Shown here in pieces: positions 26,972 through 33,610 of a stretch of DNA of 33,610 nt. Position 1 is the first letter of the stretch; every line of letters begins with the position of its first letter. Where the stretch lies: the NCBI GenBank assembly GCA_018136815.1, contig CM030945.1:1-33610 (forward strand), in the 5' to 3' direction. A program made the position numbers and the translations under genes. The stretch is from Isochrysis galbana. Its lineage: Eukaryota; Haptophyta; Isochrysidales; Isochrysidaceae. A model generated the notes under the pieces. It worked only from the letters and a program-made list of their open reading frames with translations. It was not told where the DNA came from and did not search any database.

Positions 26972-29900
26972 ATGGTCGGCCGTCGCGGCGGCGTCTCCGG
27001 CAAGCAGAAGTCGTTGCTGCTCAAGCAGAAGCGTGCGCGCGCACGGGGGGAGGAGGTCGAGCGTCCGGCCGAATCGGCCGCTGCCACTGCTCGCACGCTC
27101 GTCCAGCAGGTCCGCCTGGACGCCTGGAAGGGGGACAGGGGGAGAGGGAGGGAGGCAGAGGGAGAGGGAGAGGGAGAAGGCGGGGGGGGCAGGCAGGGGG
27201 AGGGAGGGAAGAGAGGGACGAGAGGGAGAGAGAGGCAGGGAGCGGGAGAGGCAAGGAGAGGGAGGGGAAGGGCGAACAGAGAGAGGTGGAGTGGAGAGAG
27301 AAAGAGATAGGGTGACAGGGCGGAAGGGAGAGCCCCCACTCTGTCCTTTGCTGCGCGTCCCTTCCGAGCCCTCAAGCACGCACCAACCCACCCGCCCCTC
27401 TGGCCCATCGCAGGTCAGCCGCAAGGGCACGGCCAATGCGCTCAGTACTGCATTCGAACGTGAAGCTGATGAAGCGGTTGCTGCGAGGAGGCGTCTGGGG
27501 TCGAGCCAGCCGATAGAAGTGATAGCGCAAGGTCCTCTTGTGGCGCTCGCGCCATCGCGTGACCTTGGGCTGCCCCGTCGGCCGGCGGAGTGGACAGAAA
27601 GGACGGCGGAGCAGCAGGCAGAGGTGGAGGAGGAGAGCTTCCGCGCATGGGTGGAAGGTGTCCATGAGCGTTTTGCGCCCTCACACCTTTCGCCGTTCGA
27701 GCACAATCTGGAAGTATGGAGACAGTGCGTGTCTGCTGGCCCGCACCCGCGCCCGCGTTTTGAGCGCCAGTGACCGTTGTGGCAGGTGGGCCGCCTGCTG
27801 TGTTGCGCGCTCGGCATCTGCCTCGCACGCTGATGCTTACCATGGCCATCTTTGGTCTCGCTGCAGGCTGTGGCGTGTGGTGGAGCGCTCCGATGTCGTC
27901 CTGCTCGTTGCAGACATACGCAACCCCGCGCTTCACATCCCCCCCGCCCTCTACGATCACGTCGTCGAGCAGGAGAGCCGTCTGTCCCCGCGCGCGGCGA
28001 TGCTTCACCAGTCAGCTAGCCGCCATCGCGAATCAGAGCTGGAATGACGCGCGCGCCAGCCACGCTACACTTCGCCCGAGCCTCAGCTCAAACGGACTTT
28101 GTCCCACCTGCACAGGGAAAGAAGGTCGTCGTGGTCCTCTCAAAGGTGGATCTCGTGGACCAAGCGCACGTTGACGCGTGGTGCAAGTGGATCAGCACAA
28201 GGTGTGCCCTATCGAGAGAGCTGTGCAGCACCTACCGTGCTCATACCGTGCGCTGAGGCGAGGGCCTTCTTCGAAGCATGAGTTGACACCCTCAAGCGGT
28301 CTGTCGGCGCAGATTTTCGGCCGCTCGAGTAGCATTCTTCTCGTCCAAGGGCCGGGTGATTGGCGGCTCCGTGGGAGGTGGTGGCGCGGGCTCTCGCCGC
28401 AAAGCATTGAAGCTGCCGCTGACAGGCGCGGAAAAGGCGGCCGTGCGCAGGTATGTGGAGGGGGTGGCAGCAACTTGTGGTGTAGAGCTCCCACCGCCGG
28501 ACCTAGATGTTGCAGAGGTCTTGGGAGGCTCGGGGCGGATGGAAACGGCAAGCGCGTCGCTGAGCGCGCTCAAGATAAACTCCGACTGCCCGAATGACGT
28601 GCGCGGCGATTCCGGCGAGAGCCCTTCCGAGGGTGGCATGTCCGATGACGAGGCCGAGGCAGCGGCGATGCGTGTCTTGGGAAGCCCAGGAGAGGAGGAC
28701 TTTGAGGCGGCTGGGGGCTTGTCTGATGGGGCTTGTGAGTCAAGGAAGAGCAGTGCGTGCTCCGAGCAAGACACCAGCCGCGCGGGGAGCAGCGAGGCCG
28801 TCTCTTCCGCCTCATCGGATGATGAAGACGACATGCTCTTGCGGCTGGCGGCCACTGCCAAGTCGCGTCAACCTGCATGCGAAGGTCATGCGACGGAACG
28901 GCAGTCAGAATTTGGCACGCCCGATGAGTCGAGCACCAAGGCCGCCACACAGGGCGTGCCTGACAAGTCGCTGTCGGCGAAATTCCCTCCCGCGGGCACA
29001 GAACTCCATCCAGATTCGTCGCGGGCCGCCAGGCGCTGCGTTACCGTCGGCTTGGTGGGCCACCCCAATGTAGGAAAGACGTCGCTGCTCAACGCCTTGG
29101 TTGGGCGCAAGGTGGCCTCTGTGTCTCACACGCCGGGACACACAAAGCACCTCCAGTCTTGGCAACTCACTCCACATCTTGAAGTTCTCGACTGCCCCGG
29201 CCTCGTCTTTCCAGTCGGCGGTTCCGTGGTGGCCGGCAAGGACGTGGCGCCCAGGCACGTGTACGAGACTTGCGGTCTATATCCCATCGCTCAGGTGCCC
29301 GCCACCATTTTCGTGGACCTTGTGCGCTCTCATCAGACGCCGGTGCTGCGCGTCCTATTCCGGCCTCACCAGCAGCAAATCTCCGTGCATTCCTCACTCG
29401 AAGCTGTATCGCCCATTGCGCCGGCAGGTACGAGAGCCCTACTCCGCCGTGCGCCTCCTTGGGGAGGCGCTCGACTTGCCACGTCTCTATGGTCTAAGCA
29501 AGAAGGACTTTGAGGAGGCCGACGAGGACGAGGTACGTGCTGGGCACCCTCGAAGGGATCACCAGTCCGCACTTGAACAACGGAGCGTGCCAAGGCCACT
29601 TGCTGACGATTTGAGGACGCGCATGCCTGCTCACGCATGCTTCTCGCCGGCCACTGTAGGACAACTTTACGCCCATGGGCTTTTGTACGGCTCTAGCAGC
29701 AAAGAAGGGGTGAGTTGGTTGCTACGCTCTTCCCGCGCGGCATCGCACGCACGCGCACGTAGCTACTCAACCTCATATGCTCATCACCGCCGGGGGTGTT
29801 GGCCAAGGCGGAGCCAGACTTTTGTGAGCTTGAGCAAGAGGCTGCGTGTGTCATCGCGGTAGGCATAAGCTCTTTGCTTATGTAGCGATGTCAAGACATG

Positions 29901-30093
29901 TTGCCGACGCACTGGTTCGGGGGGGCGAGCGTGTATTTAGAGTAAGCCCTTGCTCGTCTCTGTGGCGTCGATTTGTAGGTATCGAATGGCAAAAGGTCGT
30001 GGCGCGCCGGACCCGCACCGCGCTGGTCTTGAGGTCCTCATGGATGCCACAGATGGCGTACTTTGCCTCGCATTCAAGCCGCCTGGAGCTTGA
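26972..30093 (+). CDS. GNL1: GNL1-type circularly permuted GTPase, eight exons
   Basis: Exons joined by homology and splice sites: 26972-27109, 27414-27724, 27867 to about 27960, 28116-28201, 28313-29294, 29428-29532, 29660-29709, 29979-30093, giving about 626 residues (human GNL1 is of similar size). All introns fit GT-AG; only the exon 3 donor is uncertain (27961, 27964 or a non-GT site at 27973). The N-terminus is basic (GKQKSLLLKQKRARAR). FEHNLEVWRQ spans into LWRVVERSDVVLLVADIRNP. Motif order is permuted: G4 SKVD (28140-28151, about residue 190), then G1 GHPNVGKTS (29057-29083, about 458), G2 TPGHTK, G3 DCPGL (29190-29204). The family tail reads PDPHRAGLEVLMDATDG and ends FKPPGA-TGA. Between G5 (VAFFSSKG) and G1 lies an acidic, low-complexity insert of about 220 residues. 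The YlqF/YawG family acts in ribosome assembly and nucleolar GTP binding; the precise role of GNL1 is less clear. G4 has Ser in place of the usual Asn. Confidence 0.92.
27125..27310 (+). repeat. Purine-rich (GA/G) tract in GNL1 intron 1
   Basis: This is an imperfect G/A tract of about 185 bp just inside intron 1 (27110-27413). It is roughly complementary in composition to the CT tract in front of exon 1, so the two flank exon 1 as opposite-strand-type repeats. Its open frames are compositional artefacts. Confidence 0.85.
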
Positions 30094-31216
30094 TCGGGCG
30101 ATGGTTGTGAATAGCGGCCGAGACGAACAAGATAAAGTCAGCAGATTTCGCGCTTTATCACCTAGCTATCTCTATTGCCCTTCTATCCCCGACTCCCCGA
30201 AGAGTAGCCCGGTCACTCCCCTTTTTAACCGCTATTTTCCACCCCTCATGGCCAAGAGAAACCTTGCCGACCCCCTCCCTCAATCAGAGGTGTGGCATCA
30301 AGCGTCAAGCGCATGGACCGAGTGTAAGCATTTTTCGCCCAATCTGTGTTGCCCATTGCCCATTGATTGTTGATGTCGAGGGTGGTCGGCTTGCATAAAA
30401 CCCGAAGCCTCGCCGGGAAAACTCTTCTCTGACATCAAACCTCATGCATCCCCATCTGTTGCGTTAGGGGGAGCGCGCGAACGCCCTCCATGCCCCACGA
30501 CACGCTCTATTCTTAGAACGTGTCTCCCCTCCTAGCGCCCCGCCCTTCACTCTCTTCCGTCTCTCCACGCCCGCATGCAGCCGAGATCCCTCCCTTGTCC
30601 CTTGCGCTTTCCCTTGTAACCCCGGTCCTCCCCTTGTTTCCTTGGCCAGCGGGGTCGGGGGTCCTCCCGCGTCCCGCCCCCTCCCCGACCCGCCAGTGCC
30701 CCGTTCCCTTCGTCCATATCTTCTATCCTTTGCCCCTGTTCCTATTGTTTTTCGCCCCCCCTTTTTCCCCTGTGTCTATCTTCCTTCGTCTTGGTGTTTC
30801 CCAGCGCCATCGCTCCGAAGCACTCTCTATCTCCTTGTCCTTCTGTCCTCCCTGTGCGTTCCCGTCCGTCGTGTGTCACCATGCAAGTTGAGGATTGGTA
30901 CTCTTCATGTCACGCCGAGAGCGGCGAACTATCGAGATAAGCCCTGAAAACAAAATTCGTTCGCACTATCGAGTATCGAATCCGCTTTGAATATAGAGAT
31001 ACTCTGGATTCGACAGAGAGAGAGAGAGAGAGAGAACGAGGAACGAGGGCTCGAGGGTCAAAACACAATTCGGACTCCGGCTCGGACTACGGAATAAAAT
31101 CCGGAAATCCGGTGCCCTCGCGAATCCTGCCTCGAGTCGCTGCAGGGGGGGAAGACTGCAGAGGGGGGGTAGGGGAATCTGAACGCGAGGGGCCCAGTTC
31201 TGTTACATGCATTTCT
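30094..31216. other. Region downstream of GNL1, no gene recognised
   Basis: After the GNL1 stop, 30094-30500 has mixed composition, with no clear AATAAA on the plus strand. 30515-30885 is strongly pyrimidine-rich on the plus strand, with open frames that translate to biased Pro/Ser/Leu sequence. A short AG microsatellite lies at about 31014-31035. I found no splice-consistent gene and no RNA gene. Confidence 0.5.
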
Positions 31217-31445
31217 CACCTTAAACGCGTGGACGAATTACCGTAACGGTAAACATCGCCGTCGAATTTCGCGACGAACATCGGCGAACCAGGACCAGGA
31301 CCAGGACTCGAGCCCAGAGCCCAGGGAGATTCCGAATCTGCACGCCTTGCGCGGCCACGACGAACATAGAAGACGGTATATAACGAAGAAGGCTCGTACT
31401 CATTCCGAAATTATACTCATAATGCCAAAAGGCCTGAATACAACA
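31217..31445. repeat. Dispersed repeat, second copy
   Basis: It is similar over its whole length to 12736-13007 and lacks the 48-bp duplication. It contains the palindrome TTACCGTAACGGTAA, a GAGCCCAGGGAGA block and a TATA-like GGTATATAACGAAGAAGG. Ends coincide with those of the first copy (CACCTTAAACGCGTG to GGCCTGAATACAACA). It lies about 1.05 kb upstream of the ABC transporter start codon. Confidence 0.8.
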
Positions 31446-32390
<945 letters not shown>

Positions 32391-32498
32391 ACTTTCATAT
32401 CTTTACAGTATTCCGAAAATAAGTGAAAGAATTCTTTCCTTCTGGAGGGTCGAGAAGGAGGAGAGAGCGAGCGAGAGAGTCTCGGCAAGCGGAGAGCG

Positions 32499-33526
32499 AT
32501 GCTGTCGGCCCTCTCTCTCCTTCTCCTCTCTGTCGCTCTCGACGTGGGGCTGAGCAGCCTGTTCGGGAGCGCGTGTGGCAGCGGAGAATCATGCTCTCCA
32601 GGCGCTGAACCCTCGCGCCTCGGCCACCTCGACCGCTTTCTCTCCACCGTGTGGAGAGAGCAAGAGTGGAGAGCAGGAGAGTCGACTCTCGACCTCTGGC
32701 TACTCTCTCTCGCTCGCTCTCTGCTCTCGCTAGGCCTCGCCGCGTGGGTAGTGCGCAGCTGGCGGCAGCGGCGGGAGCTGCCGCTGCTGCTTCCGCTCCA
32801 AGCGGGAGTCGTTTGCGAGGAGGGGAGGGAGGACGACAGAGTCGAGGAGAGGAAAATTGCGGAGGAGAAGGTGGTGGTGGGCACGAGGGTGAGGAAGCTC
32901 GGCCTGGGGCTGCTCTGGCTCTCGGTAGGCTGGAGCGCGATTAAGGCATTTGCTCGGCTGCTGCAGTCTGGGGTCGAGGGCCCCGGCTCAGGCGTGCTGC
33001 CACTTGAAGGCACGACACCTCAGGAGCCGTGGTTCTGGGCAATGCTCTTGGCTGGCAGCGGAGCCGTCTTGCTCGAGTACGCTGCGCTCTCCCTTCTGAC
33101 TCGATCTCTCGGGCAGGCCGATCAGAGCACGATGGCGAAAGAGGGCCCCGCCGTCGACCTCGCAGCCGGCGGCGGAAGGCTGGGCAGCGGACGTGACGGC
33201 TCAAAAGGCGAGGTGGACCCCATGCACGGCGTCAAGAGGGCGTACCTCAAGGACACCATGCCAGAGGTGCCATCTGTCTCGAGACACTTCTTGCGACTGA
33301 TGCGGCCGGACGCTCACCTTCTCACTTTCGCGGGCGTCTCGCTCGTCGTGGCGGCAGCGGGCGAGTCGACGGTGCCATTCATGTATGGCCGCGTCATCGA
33401 CTCCATAGCCATTAACCACGACCCCACGGCCTTTGCGCACCAACTCGCGCTATTGCTACTCGTGGCGCTCGTTACTGGCATCTTCACGGGCTTCCGCGGC
33501 TCGACATTCATTGCCATTGGCGGGAG
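32499..33526 (+). CDS. TAP-like (ABCB) half ABC transporter, first exon only
   Basis: The first coding exon gives about 342 residues. Hydrophobic segments at about residues 1-22, 65-90, 130-155 and 180-205 form an N-terminal extra membrane domain like the TMD0 of TAP-like transporters. The core transporter domain starts near residue 260: LRLMRPDAHLLTFAG, AAGESTVPFMYGRVIDSI, then GIFTGFRGSTFIAIGGR, which follows the first two transmembrane helices of ABCB8/9/TAP-type proteins. A GT donor at 33527 (AG|GTGCGG) fits exactly where family similarity ends; the frame beyond it is intron read-through. The rest of the membrane domain and the nucleotide-binding domain must lie beyond the window. Family members move peptides or other solutes across organelle membranes; the substrate here is unknown. 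Confidence 0.8.
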
Positions 33527-33610
33527 GTGCGGGCGAGTGGGGCGACTGCTCACGCGGCTCCCTCAATCTCAAGCGCCGTCTACCTCGGGGGTCCTATAGC
33601 ACACCTCTCG
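33527..33610 (+). other. Start of intron 1 of the ABC transporter gene
   Basis: It begins with GTGCGG and contains no recognisable continuation of the protein before the window ends. The in-frame translation to the stop at 33597 has no similarity to the transporter family. Confidence 0.65.

Noticed and set aside
26614..27315. Long open frames of Leu/Ser (plus strand) and Arg/Glu (minus strand) across the CT tract
   Set aside because: They are produced by the dinucleotide repeat; only the part from the ATG at 26972 to 27109 is supported as GNL1 exon 1.
28202..28312. Peptide-like stretch APTVLIPCAEARAFFEA that resembles the GNL1 region after G4
   Set aside because: It is out of frame; a GT-AG intron over this interval joins CKWISTR to FSAARVAFFSSKG with much better family alignment.
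30520..30891. Plus-strand open frame of 123 codons
   Set aside because: It lies in a pyrimidine-rich stretch and its Pro/Ser/Leu composition follows from base bias.

Overview
The window looks like nuclear DNA of a GC-rich, probably unicellular eukaryote (an alga or other protist). Two host genes have protein-family matches to eukaryotic genes, one of them is cut by short GT-AG introns (about 110-300 bp), and there are long CT microsatellites and large LTR retrotransposons. I cannot name the species.

Layout. About 200-1505, 1506-11276 and 13580-25286 belong to one family of very large Ty3/gypsy chromovirus-type LTR retrotransposons, all on the minus strand. Copy B (13580-25286) is the best preserved: LTR and leader, a 980-codon gag, a single in-frame TAG, then pol open for another 2,081 codons. 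Protein order is Gag, TAG, Ser/Pro-rich linker, a DNA cytosine methyltransferase-like domain of the phage type, linker, aspartic protease, reverse transcriptase, RNase H, integrase and chromodomain; integrase and chromodomain are frameshifted in B. Copy A (1506-11276) carries the same domains in many broken frames and stops inside gag at a poly-C/CA run. The piece at about 200-1505 (copy X) holds gag start, leader and LTR, joined to the 3' end of A exactly as in a tandem or one-LTR-circle junction. A 101-base N gap at 13479-13579 hides the 3' LTR of copy B.

The host part lies mainly right of 25287 on the plus strand. An eight-exon gene at 26972-30093 encodes a GNL1-type circularly permuted GTPase (about 626 residues). 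The first exon of a TAP-like (ABCB) half ABC transporter starts at 32499 and runs out of the window through an intron. Both genes are directly preceded by long CT tracts on their coding strand, and the retroelement leader carries a shorter CT tract in the same relative position. A roughly 230-270 bp dispersed repeat occurs at 12736-13007 and 31217-31445.

The most interesting item is the methyltransferase-like domain captured inside a gypsy polyprotein. Both copies keep it open, and by hand count its differences between copies are almost all synonymous, which suggests it was functional while the element was active.
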